Assembly (NCBI RefSeq): GCF_005938225.1
Contig: NZ_VCPC01000001.1
Span: 744,001-808,000, forward strand
Source: Arenibacterium halophilum
GTDB lineage: Bacteria > Pseudomonadota > Alphaproteobacteria > Rhodobacterales > Rhodobacteraceae
Reading direction: 5' to 3'
DNA length: 64,000 nucleotides
Made by a program: the position numbers and the translations under genes. Position 1 is the stretch's first letter, and each line of letters begins with the position of its first letter. Below the pieces are notes generated by a model. It searched no databases. It was not told the origin of the DNA and saw only the letters and a program-made list of their open reading frames with translations. This document shows, one piece after another, positions 34,789-43,239 of the stretch.

Positions 34789-36645
34789 ATGAAGAAAACT
34801 CACGCCTCCTCGGGCGAGCTGATGGGCTGGCTCTGGAACAACTACCTGCGCCGCCACATTCCTTTGCTCGGGATCGCGATTGTCTTCATGCTGCTCGAAG
34901 GCTCGATGGTCGGTGCCATCAGCTACATGATGCAACCGATGTTCGATCTGGTCTTCGTGCAGGGCAATTCCTCGGCGCTGGGATGGGTCAGCGCCACCTT
35001 CTTCGTGATCTTCTGCGTGCGCGGTCTGGCGGGCATGTGCCAGAAAATCCTGTTGACCCGGATTTCACAGGAAAGCGCCGCGCATATGCGGCTGGATCTG
35101 CTGCGCCGCCTGATCCGTCAGGACACCGCCTTTCACCAGACGCATCCGCCCGGGTTCCTGATCCAGCGGGTGCAGATGGATGTGAACGCCGTCAACGATG
35201 TCTGGCGCGCGATCATTACCGGCGCGGGGCGCGATACGATTTCACTGTTCATCCTGATCGGCGTCGCGATCAGCATCGACTGGCGCTGGACCGCCGTCAT
35301 GCTGATCGGGCTGCCCATGCTGATGCTGCCGATTGCCGTGCTGCAACGCTATGTGCGCAAGAAGGCCGCGCAGGCCCGCGACCTGGGCGCCGCGCTGGCA
35401 ACACGGCTGGACGAGGTGTTCCACGGCATCGTTCCGATCAAGCTGAACAGCCTGGAGGAATATCAGGCCGACCGCTTTCAGGGGCTGACAAAAACCTACG
35501 TCCGTTCCGAGGTGCGCGCCTCTTTCGGAACCGCCGGGATTACGGCGATGATCGACGTGATGGCCGGGGTCGGGTTCATGGGCGTGCTGCTGTATGGCGG
35601 CGCCGAGATCATTGCAGGCGAAAAGACCGTCGGCCAGTTCATGAGCTTTTTCACCGCCATCGCGCTGGCCTTTGACCCGATGCGCCGGCTGGCGGCGGTC
35701 AGCGGCATCTGGCAAGCGGCGGCGGCCTCGCTTGAACGGCTGAAAGAGCTGATGGATGCGCCGATCCGTGTGCTGTCGCCGGAAAATCCCGTGGCCGCGC
35801 CCGAAGGTCTGCCCGCGATCGACTTTGACAAGGTGTCGCTGAACTATGGCGACTCGCCTGTACTGCGGGCGCTGACCTTCCGGGCCGAACCGGGCAAGAC
35901 GACCGCGCTGGTCGGGGCCTCTGGCGCCGGGAAATCCACCGTGTTCAACCTGTTGACGCGCCTTGTTGATCCGCAGGAGGGGGCGGTGCGCGTGGGTGGA
36001 ACGGAAGTCCGCAATATCGATATGGCCGAGTTGCGCGGGCTCTATTCCGTCGTCAGCCAAGAGGCGCTGCTGTTCGACGAAACCCTGCGCGAAAACATCC
36101 TGCTGGGCCGTGACGACGTGAGCGACGAGCAACTGCAGCGCGTGCTGGAGGCGAGCCATGTCGCCGATTTCCTGCCCAAGCTGGCGGATGGGCTGGATAC
36201 GCTGGTGGGGCCGCGCGGTTCGGCCTTGTCCGGGGGGCAACGTCAGCGCGTGGTGATCGCCCGCGCGCTGCTGCGCAACACGCCCGTGCTGTTGCTGGAC
36301 GAGGCGACAAGCGCGCTGGACGCGCAGTCCGAAAAAGTGGTGCAAAGCGCGCTGGACAGGCTGGCGGGCGGGCGCACTACTCTGGTGATCGCGCACCGGC
36401 TGTCCACGATCCGCAACGCTGACAAGATTCTTGTGATGGATCGCGGACAGGTGGTCGACGAGGGCACCCATGATGAACTGCTGGCACGCGGCGGCATCTA
36501 CGCCGATCTGTATCGCCTACAGTTTCAGGACGGCAAAACCATCATCGACCCGGTCGGCACCGCCGCGCTGGCCGCGCGCTTCCCAGAGAATTCCGACCGG
36601 CCACCGTCGATCCTGCGGCGGATCGGGCGTAAACTGTTCGGCTAG
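34789..36645 (+). CDS. MsbA-like ABC exporter (fused permease-ATPase)
   Basis: This 618-aa half-transporter has about six N-terminal helices followed by one ATPase domain. The ATPase carries Walker A GASGAGKST (near residue 377), signature LSGGQRQRV, Walker B VLLLDEATSALD and the H-loop VIAHRLSTI. The first helices include LLGIAIVFMLLEGSMVG. It works as a homodimer exporting a lipid or hydrophobic compound, the MsbA group being the closest. A glycosyltransferase lies directly downstream on the opposite strand with 3 bp between stops. Confidence 0.9.
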   Translation: MKKTHASSGELMGWLWNNYLRRHIPLLGIAIVFMLLEGSMVGAISYMMQPMFDLVFVQGNSSALGWVSATFFVIFCVRGLAGMCQKILLTRISQESAAHMRLDLLRRLIRQDTAFHQTHPPGFLIQRVQMDVNAVNDVWRAIITGAGRDTISLFILIGVAISIDWRWTAVMLIGLPMLMLPIAVLQRYVRKKAAQARDLGAALATRLDEVFHGIVPIKLNSLEEYQADRFQGLTKTYVRSEVRASFGTAGITAMIDVMAGVGFMGVLLYGGAEIIAGEKTVGQFMSFFTAIALAFDPMRRLAAVSGIWQAAAASLERLKELMDAPIRVLSPENPVAAPEGLPAIDFDKVSLNYGDSPVLRALTFRAEPGKTTALVGASGAGKSTVFNLLTRLVDPQEGAVRVGGTEVRNIDMAELRGLYSVVSQEALLFDETLRENILLGRDDVSDEQLQRVLEASHVADFLPKLADGLDTLVGPRGSALSGGQRQRVVIARALLRNTPVLLLDEATSALDAQSEKVVQSALDRLAGGRTTLVIAHRLSTIRNADKILVMDRGQVVDEGTHDELLARGGIYADLYRLQFQDGKTIIDPVGTAALAARFPENSDRPPSILRRIGRKLFG

Positions 36646-36648
36646 CGC

Positions 36649-37329
36649 CTATCGGCGGTAGGCCTGCGCCAGCCGTTCAGGATCGGCCCCGGCAAGGTAG
36701 CGCGTCAACGTCCAGATATTGCGCGCGCCGCGCCGCAGCCAGCCTGCGCGCTGATAGCGTTCGGCCCCTGTATGGGCAAAGGCTGGCAGACCGGTCACAC
36801 TGCGGTCCAGCGCGCGGATCAAGGCGACATCTTCCATCAGCGGCTGATCGGGAAAGCCCCCGGCGCGGTCGTAATCGGCGCGCGTCACTAGCAACCCCTG
36901 ATCGCCATAGGGCAGCCCGAACAGCCCCGAACGCAGGTTAGCCCAGCCTGCCACCAGCATCGGCATCAGACCCGTCGCACGGAAGCGCAGGCGAAAATAG
37001 GCGGGTCCGGTTTCAAGGTCGAGGTAGTCGCGCACGACACGGCTCCATCCCGGTTCCAGCACCGTATCGGCATGAAGGATCAGCAGCATCTTGCCCTGCG
37101 CATCGGCGCAGCCCCGCCGCAATTGCCCCCCGCGTGAGGCCGGGCCGGATACGATCCGCGCGCCCACATCATCGGCCATCATCACGGTCGCATCGTCGGA
37201 TCCACCGTCGCTGACGATCAATTCGCGGATCAGTCCGGTGGTCAGCCCTTCCATCAGGCTGTTCAAACAGGCGGGCAATGTACCCTCGGCGTTCAGGGTG
37301 GGGATCACGACGCTGATTTCTGCGCTCAA
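36649..37329 (-). CDS. family 2 glycosyltransferase, resembling the TIGR04283 (arsenosugar-linked) group
   Basis: This 226-aa GT2 enzyme has a GT-A start SVVIPTLNAEGTLPACLNSL, DxD-like ILHADTVLEPGW, and GLPYGDQGLLVTRADYDRAGG with FPDQPLMEDVALIRAL. The combination with the GGQLRRGCADAQGKMLLILH stretch fits the small glycosyltransferase family named TIGR04283. Its name comes from arsenosugar biosynthesis clusters, although many members are elsewhere. There is no arsM or radical-SAM gene next to it, so the substrate is open. It is divergent from ygfZ. Confidence 0.85.
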   Translation of the reverse strand: MSAEISVVIPTLNAEGTLPACLNSLMEGLTTGLIRELIVSDGGSDDATVMMADDVGARIVSGPASRGGQLRRGCADAQGKMLLILHADTVLEPGWSRVVRDYLDLETGPAYFRLRFRATGLMPMLVAGWANLRSGLFGLPYGDQGLLVTRADYDRAGGFPDQPLMEDVALIRALDRSVTGLPAFAHTGAERYQRAGWLRRGARNIWTLTRYLAGADPERLAQAYRR

Positions 37330-37397
37330 GACAACATCCTCTGTTAAACACCGGGCACATACCTATATGACGGGGCAAAAGACGCAAGGAGCACGTC

Positions 37398-38141
37398 ATG
37401 CCAACGCGCCGTATCTGGCATCTTTCCGGCAAGGACACGCAAGATTTTCTTCAGAATCTGGTTACCAACGATCTGGCCGGGCTTGATCGCGGGCTGGTCT
37501 ATGCCGCGCTGTTAACGCCGCAGGGCAAGTATATCGCCGATTTCTTTCTGGTACCGTATCGGGATGGCGTTCTGCTGGACGTGGCAGAGGAGTTGGCCGA
37601 CGATCTGCTGCGGCGGCTGACCATGTACAAGCTGCGCGCCGATGTGAGCATCTCCGAAGCCGGGTTGAACTTGCAGCGCGGCACCGGACCCGCCCCCGAA
37701 GGCGCCCTGCCCGATCCACGCCATCCCGATCTGGGTTGGCGGGCATATTCCCCAGCGCCCGAATCCGACGATGGCACCGATTGGGATGCGATCCGGGTTG
37801 CGCATTGCATTCCCGAGACGGGCCGCGAATTGACGCCCGACAGCTATATCCTTGAGGTCGGGTTCGACCGGCTGCACGGTGTCGATTTCCGCAAGGGCTG
37901 CTACGTCGGACAAGAGGTGACCGCCCGCATGAAACACAAGACCGAGTTGCGCAAGGGGCTGGCCCGCGTGGCAATAGACGGCCCGGCGCAGGAAGGCGAC
38001 GAGATCACCGCGCAGGGCAAACCGGTGGGCACGCTGCACACCCGCGCGGGAAATCACGCCATCGCATATCTGCGGTTTGATCGCGCCGAAGGCGACATGG
38101 ACGCCGGCGACGCCAAAGTGACGCGCGCGGAGCCTGCCTAG
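37398..38141 (+). CDS. ygfZ: YgfZ-like folate-binding protein
   Basis: This 247-aa protein belongs to the YgfZ/GcvT family that uses folate to help build or repair Fe-S enzymes such as MiaB. The hallmark K-G-C-Y-x-G-Q-E is present as KGCYVGQEVTAR near residue 170. The N-terminal HLSGKDTQDFLQNLVTNDL is also conserved. A GCAAGGAG site precedes the ATG. The last four bases (CTAG) are shared with the convergent secreted protein gene. Confidence 0.93.
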   Translation: MPTRRIWHLSGKDTQDFLQNLVTNDLAGLDRGLVYAALLTPQGKYIADFFLVPYRDGVLLDVAEELADDLLRRLTMYKLRADVSISEAGLNLQRGTGPAPEGALPDPRHPDLGWRAYSPAPESDDGTDWDAIRVAHCIPETGRELTPDSYILEVGFDRLHGVDFRKGCYVGQEVTARMKHKTELRKGLARVAIDGPAQEGDEITAQGKPVGTLHTRAGNHAIAYLRFDRAEGDMDAGDAKVTRAEPA

Positions 38142-38548
38142 CGCAGGCCCACCGCCGAGCCGCTTCCGCTGGTCGCAGTCGTGGTGGTGCCTTCGGTCCC
38201 GTTATCGGTAATCACCGCAAGCGTAATGACCGACAGGACAATCCCCGCCGCAACCGGCGTTGATAGTCCAGTGCCAGCCAGTGGTGAATTCGCCGGAATC
38301 GACTGCTGCGCCGACTGGTTTGGCTGCTCGCGATTCTGCTGCTGACGGTCAGGCTGGGAACAGGTCACGCGCATCATGCCGCCCCCGATATAGGTTGCCG
38401 ATACCAGCGTCGCTGCCCCACAGGCCACGCGAGAGCGGGCCTCGGCCAGCGCCTGGTTGACCTGCGCCGCCACCGGAGTCGCCACAAGAGCGGCCGACGA
38501 AAGCACAGTCGCCAGCCCAATGTTCCGAATTCTGCTCAAAATGCCCAT
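38138..38548 (-). CDS. secreted or membrane protein of unknown function, 136 aa
   Basis: This protein starts with a signal peptide (IGLATVLSSAALVATPVAA). It has two cysteines (VACGAATLVS and MRVTCSQPD), a Gln/Asn/Pro-rich linker, and a hydrophobic stretch PVAAGIVLSVITLAVITDN near the end. A glycine/serine/threonine tail follows. I do not recognise a family. The linker and single C-terminal helix resemble small envelope proteins with low-complexity tails. It is divergent from the next secreted protein gene at 38756. Confidence 0.6.
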   Translation of the reverse strand: MGILSRIRNIGLATVLSSAALVATPVAAQVNQALAEARSRVACGAATLVSATYIGGGMMRVTCSQPDRQQQNREQPNQSAQQSIPANSPLAGTGLSTPVAAGIVLSVITLAVITDNGTEGTTTTATSGSGSAVGLR

Positions 38549-38755
38549 TTATCAATCTGCTCAAACTTGCCCGATAGGTGCCGGATTACACAGCGTGTGC
38601 ATGATTCCTGATCCGAAGCCGGGTTTCAACGTGGTAAACAACACAATTTTGCGAAGCGGCCAGAGTTCGCCCATTCTTGTCTTCGTTGGCTTGCCAGTCT
38701 CTTTGAACCGCTGACGAATCGTGGTCTTATAAAGTCGTTTCAAGGAGACGCATTC

Positions 38756-39331
38756 ATGACCCCGTTCATTCGTTACCCGTTGCTTGGCCTTGCGTCGCTG
38801 GCCTTGGCCGCGCCTTTGCCGACGACCGTATTGGCCCAAGGCGGCGCAGGCACAATCGTGACGTTCATCGTTCCGGCCGGGAACTTCGGCTCGAAGAACT
38901 TCACCGATGTTGTCGTGAACACACTGGGCGCAGCGAAACAATTCTGCGGCGTGCTGGATCGCGCCTATCAGACCGACTGTCTGGCGGACCGCCTGAACCA
39001 GATGGCCGAGGATATCCCGGAAGACAGCGACTATGCCGAAGTGCGGCAGGTGCTGGCCCAGGCTTCGCGCGAAATGACCGATCTGACCCGGCGCAATCGA
39101 GACCGTGCGCAGCCGCGCAAGACCGCCAGTGCAGGCGGCGATTCGACCCGCCCGCTGACGCCGGTTGCACCCGACAGGCTCGCCAGCGTGAACGCCGAGG
39201 CCACGGCCATTCTGGACCGCACCCAGACCCTGCTGCTGCGCAGCCCCGACGACGAGAGCGGCAAAAAGCTGCACTATGCCCGCATCGCCGAGGCCATCGG
39301 ATCGAACAAGACGCTACTGCGGTCGACCTGA
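38756..39331 (+). CDS. secreted protein of unknown function, 191 aa
   Basis: This protein has a signal peptide (LGLASLALAAPLPTTVLAQ) and is otherwise hydrophilic. Two cysteines lie at KQFCGVLDRAYQTDCLADRL, close enough to form a disulfide. The rest is helical, with a charged RRNRDRAQPRK stretch and a Thr/Pro-rich linker before a C-terminal helix. I do not recognise a family. It is preceded by TTTCAAGGAG and followed by a clear terminator, so it is monocistronic. Confidence 0.7.
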   Translation: MTPFIRYPLLGLASLALAAPLPTTVLAQGGAGTIVTFIVPAGNFGSKNFTDVVVNTLGAAKQFCGVLDRAYQTDCLADRLNQMAEDIPEDSDYAEVRQVLAQASREMTDLTRRNRDRAQPRKTASAGGDSTRPLTPVAPDRLASVNAEATAILDRTQTLLLRSPDDESGKKLHYARIAEAIGSNKTLLRST

Positions 39332-39353
39332 TCACAACATTCTGACGACACGA

Positions 39354-39385
39354 AAAAGGGGCGCACCAAGTGGCACGCCCCTTTT
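39354..39385. terminator. bidirectional terminator between the 38756 gene and efp
   Basis: AAAAGGGGCG (39354-39363) pairs with CGCCCCTTTT (39376-39385), with loop CACCAAGTGGCA. It has A- and T-runs on both sides and lies between two convergent genes. Confidence 0.9.
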
Positions 39386-39406
39386 CTATTGATTGATGAC
39401 GCGACG

Positions 39407-39970
39407 TTACGCGCGCTCGGAATATTCCATCGTTTCGGTGTTCACGATGATGTCTTCATCCTGCCCGACGAAGGGCGGCACCATCACCTTGACCCCGTTG
39501 TCCAGGATCGCCGGCTTGAATGAATTCGCCGCAGTCTGGCCCTTCACCACCGGTTCGGTTTCCACGATCTTGCAGGTCACCTTTTGCGGCAGCGTTGCGT
39601 TCAACGCCTCTGCCTCGTGGAATTCCACGACGATGGTCATGCCATCTTGCAGGAACGGGCGGCGGTCGCCCAGGATTTCCGCAGGCAATTCAACCTGTTC
39701 ATAGGTCTCGGCATCCATGAACACCAGCATCCCGTCGGTTTCGTACAGGAATTGCTGATCTTTTTGTTCAAGGCGCACGCGTTCGACCTTGTCGGCACTC
39801 CGGAAGCGTTCGTTCAGTTTCGAGCCGTTGCGCAGGTTGCGCATCTCGACCTGAGCAAATGCGCCCCCCTTGCCCGGCTTCACGTGATCGACCTTCACGG
39901 CCGACCACAGGCTGCCATTGTGTTCCAGCACGTTCCCGGGCCGGATTTCATTTCCATTGATTTTTGGCAT
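39407..39970 (-). CDS. efp: elongation factor P
   Basis: This 187-aa protein relieves ribosome stalling at proline runs. The three-domain EF-P fold begins [20 protein letters not shown]. The loop that is post-translationally modified reads KPGKGGAF with lysine 34 at the tip, so it should be modified by an EpmA-type lysylation, not by the arginine rhamnosylation of other lineages. The epmA and epmB genes are not in the window. Everything is intact. Confidence 0.97.
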   Translation of the reverse strand: MPKINGNEIRPGNVLEHNGSLWSAVKVDHVKPGKGGAFAQVEMRNLRNGSKLNERFRSADKVERVRLEQKDQQFLYETDGMLVFMDAETYEQVELPAEILGDRRPFLQDGMTIVVEFHEAEALNATLPQKVTCKIVETEPVVKGQTAANSFKPAILDNGVKVMVPPFVGQDEDIIVNTETMEYSERA

Positions 39971-40188
39971 GTACCCACACCCTTGGCGATGTTGATGAAT
40001 AAGATTGCGGAGCTATATATCGCGGTGATGAGCCTGACAAGGTAACGACATAAGGTAGTGATCACTGGCAAAGCCATGCGCCACACGCATGGTAGGTATG
40101 CTTTTGTGTGGTATCCGAATCGTTTCGCTTCCGTCATAAGGGGCGGCGCGCCGAAATACACAAGAGCAAAAACAATAAGGGAAACGAG

Positions 40189-40509
40189 ATGCAAGATTTC
40201 GTTGACGGCACAGCCTTTAACAATGAACAAGGCAACCGTGCTCGTAAACTTTTTGCGGCCGTCGTACTGGCCGCGCTGGATGATGCCATCGCAGACGACA
40301 AGAAATATGGCAACGGTCCGGAACAGATCGCCCGCTGGGCCCGCTCGCGCGATGGACGCGAGGTTCTTTCCTGCGCCGGAATCGACCCGAACGAACGTGT
40401 CGTTTCGGGCCTGATGGAATTTGTCGGCCGCGGTGTGCGGACCTCTGTCGCGCTGTCGCGTGAAGAAAGCGAGCGGCGCAATGCCGCCGAACAGGCTGAA
40501 GCCGCCTGA
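40189..40509 (+). CDS. conserved small soluble protein, 106 aa, unknown function
   Basis: This protein starts [20 protein letters not shown] and contains [20 protein letters not shown] and the helix [17 protein letters not shown] believe it belongs to a small family conserved in Rhodobacteraceae (possibly DUF6280), but no function is known to me. It is cytoplasmic, with no export signal. The ATG at 40189 follows AAGGGAAACGAG. A strong terminator follows, so it is monocistronic and probably well expressed. Confidence 0.85.
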   Translation: MQDFVDGTAFNNEQGNRARKLFAAVVLAALDDAIADDKKYGNGPEQIARWARSRDGREVLSCAGIDPNERVVSGLMEFVGRGVRTSVALSREESERRNAAEQAEAA

Positions 40510-40535
40510 TCAAAGCTTGGCCAGAACGGCCAATC

Positions 40536-40567
40536 AAAAAAGGCGCGCCCCCGGGCGCGCTTTTTTT
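40536..40567 (+). terminator. Rho-independent terminator after the 106-aa gene
   Basis: GCGCGCCC (40543-40550) pairs with GGGCGCGC (40553-40560), with an A-run before it and seven Ts after it. It lies 27 bp after the stop. Confidence 0.93.
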
Positions 40568-40643
40568 ATGCTCCGGCGCACGGGGCCCTTTCGCGGGTCT
40601 GCGGAATCGGGTCATCTGCCGCAAATTCGACCGGAGGCAGACC

Positions 40644-42098
40644 ATGGCACGCGCCATCATGATTCAGGGCACTGGCAGCAATGTCGGCAAATCCATGCTG
40701 GTGGCCGGTCTGGCGCGCTGCTTCGCGCGGCGGGGGCTGCGCGTGCTGCCATTCAAGCCGCAGAACATGTCGAACAACGCTGCCGTCACCGTAGATGGCG
40801 GTGAGATCGGGCGCGCGCAGGCGTTGCAGGCACGCGCCGCTGGCGTGCCGCCCCACACCGACATGAACCCCGTTTTGCTGAAGCCCGAAACCGAAACCGG
40901 CGCGCAGGTGATCGTGCAGGGCCAGCGGCTGGGCCACAGCGAAGCGGGCGCCTATCAGCGTGATCGCACCTCGCTGATGCCCCGTGTTCTGGAAAGTTTT
41001 TCCCGGCTGTGCACCCGCGCCGATCTTGTGCTGATCGAAGGTGCAGGCAGCCCGGCTGAAATCAACCTGCGCCGGGGCGACATCGCCAATATGGGGTTCG
41101 CCCGCGCCGCCGGGGTACCCGTGGTGCTGGTGGGCGATATCGACAGGGGCGGCGTGATTGCGCAGGTGGTCGGCACGAAAACGGTACTTGAGGCCGAAGA
41201 CGCAGCACAGATTTCCGCCTTTGCAATAAACCGCTTCCGGGGCGACGTTCGTCTGTTTGACGCGGGCCGCGACGCGATTGTCGATCGCACCGGTTGGCCC
41301 TGCCTTGGGGTGGTGCCATGGTTCACCGATGCCTGGCGGCTTCCAGCCGAGGATATGCTCGACATCGCCTCGCGCCCCGGTGGTGCTTGCAAGATCGTCG
41401 TGCCACAGCTGCCACGCATGGCGAACTTCGACGACCTGGACCCGCTGGCGTCGGAACCTGAAGTCACGGTCGAGATCATTCCGCAGGGCCGCCCTCTGCC
41501 CGCCGATGCCGATCTGGTGCTGATCCCCGGTAGCAAGACGACTCTGGGCGATCTGGCGGCGTTCCGCGCGCAAGGCTGGGATATAGACCTTGCCGCGCAC
41601 GTGCGGCGCGGCGGGCATGTTCTGGGCCTGTGCGGCGGTTACCAGATGCTTGGCAAGCAGATCGACGACCCCGACGGCGTGGATGGCCGCGCGGGCAGCG
41701 CCCCGGGGTTGGGCCTGCTGGACGTGACAACCACAATGCAGCCCCGCAAGACCGTGACACTGCGCGATGCCCGCGCCCTGCCCGGCGGAGAGGTCGTGAC
41801 GGGGTACGAAATCCACATGGGAGATACTCAAGGCCCCGATTGCGTACGCGCATGGCTCGATATTGGAGGAACGCCTGCGGGCGCGGCGTCAGCGGATGGC
41901 CGCGTGATGGGATGTTATATGCACGGGCTGTTCACCTCCGACAGCTTTCGCGCGAGTTTCCTGAAACGGCTGGGGCATCGGGCGCAGACGCACTACGAAC
42001 AAGAGGTCGACGCCACGCTGGATGCGCTGGCCGACCATCTGGAACACCATCTGGACGTGGATCGCCTGTTCGAACTGTCGCGCGCGCCCTTGGTCTAG
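40644..42098 (+). CDS. cobQ: cobyric acid synthase
   Basis: This 484-aa glutamine amidotransferase amidates four side chains of adenosylcobyrinic acid diamide during cobalamin synthesis. The N-terminal P-loop-like domain opens [20 protein letters not shown] and includes [14 protein letters not shown]. The C-terminal class I-type glutaminase has the cysteine in [13 protein letters not shown] and a histidine in CYMHGLF. It stands alone here, with no other cob genes nearby and a terminator in front. Its stop is 4 bp from the convergent popZ-like stop. Confidence 0.95.
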   Translation: MARAIMIQGTGSNVGKSMLVAGLARCFARRGLRVLPFKPQNMSNNAAVTVDGGEIGRAQALQARAAGVPPHTDMNPVLLKPETETGAQVIVQGQRLGHSEAGAYQRDRTSLMPRVLESFSRLCTRADLVLIEGAGSPAEINLRRGDIANMGFARAAGVPVVLVGDIDRGGVIAQVVGTKTVLEAEDAAQISAFAINRFRGDVRLFDAGRDAIVDRTGWPCLGVVPWFTDAWRLPAEDMLDIASRPGGACKIVVPQLPRMANFDDLDPLASEPEVTVEIIPQGRPLPADADLVLIPGSKTTLGDLAAFRAQGWDIDLAAHVRRGGHVLGLCGGYQMLGKQIDDPDGVDGRAGSAPGLGLLDVTTTMQPRKTVTLRDARALPGGEVVTGYEIHMGDTQGPDCVRAWLDIGGTPAGAASADGRVMGCYMHGLFTSDSFRASFLKRLGHRAQTHYEQEVDATLDALADHLEHHLDVDRLFELSRAPLV

Positions 42099-42102
42099 GG
42101 CC

Positions 42103-43179
42103 CTATTCCAGCGCCTGCGTGGCAAGCGCCCGCTGGATTTCGCGGCGCACCAGTTTACGCACGTTGCGTGTGATCCGTTCCCCCAAGGCACCGCGCAACT
42201 CCTGACGCACGATCTCGGCAACCAACTCGCGCAGGGCATCTTCGTCCATGACCGCGTCGTCACCCTCGTCGGGTTCTTCCACGTCGGTCTTGGTTGCGGC
42301 GCCCTCGGCCAAAAGGTCTTCGGCCTCGGCCACCGGCGCGTCAGGTGCAGCCTGTTCCACCTGATCAGGCTGTTGCGTAGTGTCCTGACCGGGCTCGCGC
42401 CACGCCATGGGCGCGTGGCCGGCGGTTTCGAACACTTCTTCGGCGCTTCCGTCAGGCTCCCACTTTTCGGCGCGCTCGGCGATCGCCGCTTCCAACGCCT
42501 TGATCTTGGCGCTCAGCGAGGCCGAGCGCATGGCAGCCGCCTGTTTCAACGGATCAGAGGCAACCGCCGCGGTTCTCGCGATTGGCTTTGATGCCTCTTG
42601 CTGCGAAACACTGTCTTCGAGAGGGGCATCCACCTCGGGCTCTGACGCCAGATCAGCGGCTTCGTGCAACGTTGCGTCGGGGCGCTTCCAAGGGGTGCGA
42701 CCTTCGGCAAATTCACCGGTCGTCGGCTCCGGCATGTCGTATGTCACATTCCGCGCGCCAGACGGTTTGGCTGTGTCGCCTGGACTTTCGGGCTCTGGGT
42801 CAGCTGCAACGTCCGATGCGGAGTTGTCCTCAGCGTCATCCGAATTGGCCTCTTCTGTAACAGTGCGGCGCAACCTGCTGGCATCACGACGAAATTCGAT
42901 TTCGTCCGCGAAGGATACAGATCGAAAATCGCGGCTAAGCGTCAACACGTCGCCGCTGTCCGTCGCAGAGGTTTCGGCTGTGGCGAGTGCGTCCTGCTCT
43001 GGCTGCTCTGCGTCATCCGATGGCTCGGATACCCGCAGCGACGGGGTCAGCACCAAGCGGCCAACAGGCTGCGAAGGCTTTGTTCCTGACTTGGGTTTTT
43101 CCCGCCCTTCTTCTGTCACAAGGCGGCGGATCGAAGACAGCACATCCTCGATCTCGACGTTCTTCACAGGATCCGACAT
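42103..43179 (-). CDS. DUF2497 / PopZ-like polar organizing protein
   Basis: This 358-aa acidic protein has the two ends of PopZ-family proteins. The N-terminal amphipathic helix is EIEDVLSSIRRLVTEEG. The C-terminal three-helix region includes LRELVAEIVRQELRGALG and RKLVRREIQRALATQALE. Between them is a long disordered stretch rich in Glu, Asp, Ser, Pro and Thr. In Caulobacter PopZ forms a polar network that anchors the ParB-parS origin. It follows tolC by 60 bp. The middle is much longer than in Caulobacter PopZ (about 177 aa in total), so equivalence is uncertain. Confidence 0.8.
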   Translation of the reverse strand: MSDPVKNVEIEDVLSSIRRLVTEEGREKPKSGTKPSQPVGRLVLTPSLRVSEPSDDAEQPEQDALATAETSATDSGDVLTLSRDFRSVSFADEIEFRRDASRLRRTVTEEANSDDAEDNSASDVAADPEPESPGDTAKPSGARNVTYDMPEPTTGEFAEGRTPWKRPDATLHEAADLASEPEVDAPLEDSVSQQEASKPIARTAAVASDPLKQAAAMRSASLSAKIKALEAAIAERAEKWEPDGSAEEVFETAGHAPMAWREPGQDTTQQPDQVEQAAPDAPVAEAEDLLAEGAATKTDVEEPDEGDDAVMDEDALRELVAEIVRQELRGALGERITRNVRKLVRREIQRALATQALE

Positions 43180-43239
43180 TTCACTTCCACTCTTCCCACG
43201 TCGGCAGGCTAACCCCGCTCTGATGTTCCGGCAACCGGG

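Noticed and set aside
34789-37329. Idea that the MsbA-like exporter and glycosyltransferase form an LPS operon
   Set aside because: They are convergent, on opposite strands, with no waa/lpx genes nearby; only a loose functional link is possible.
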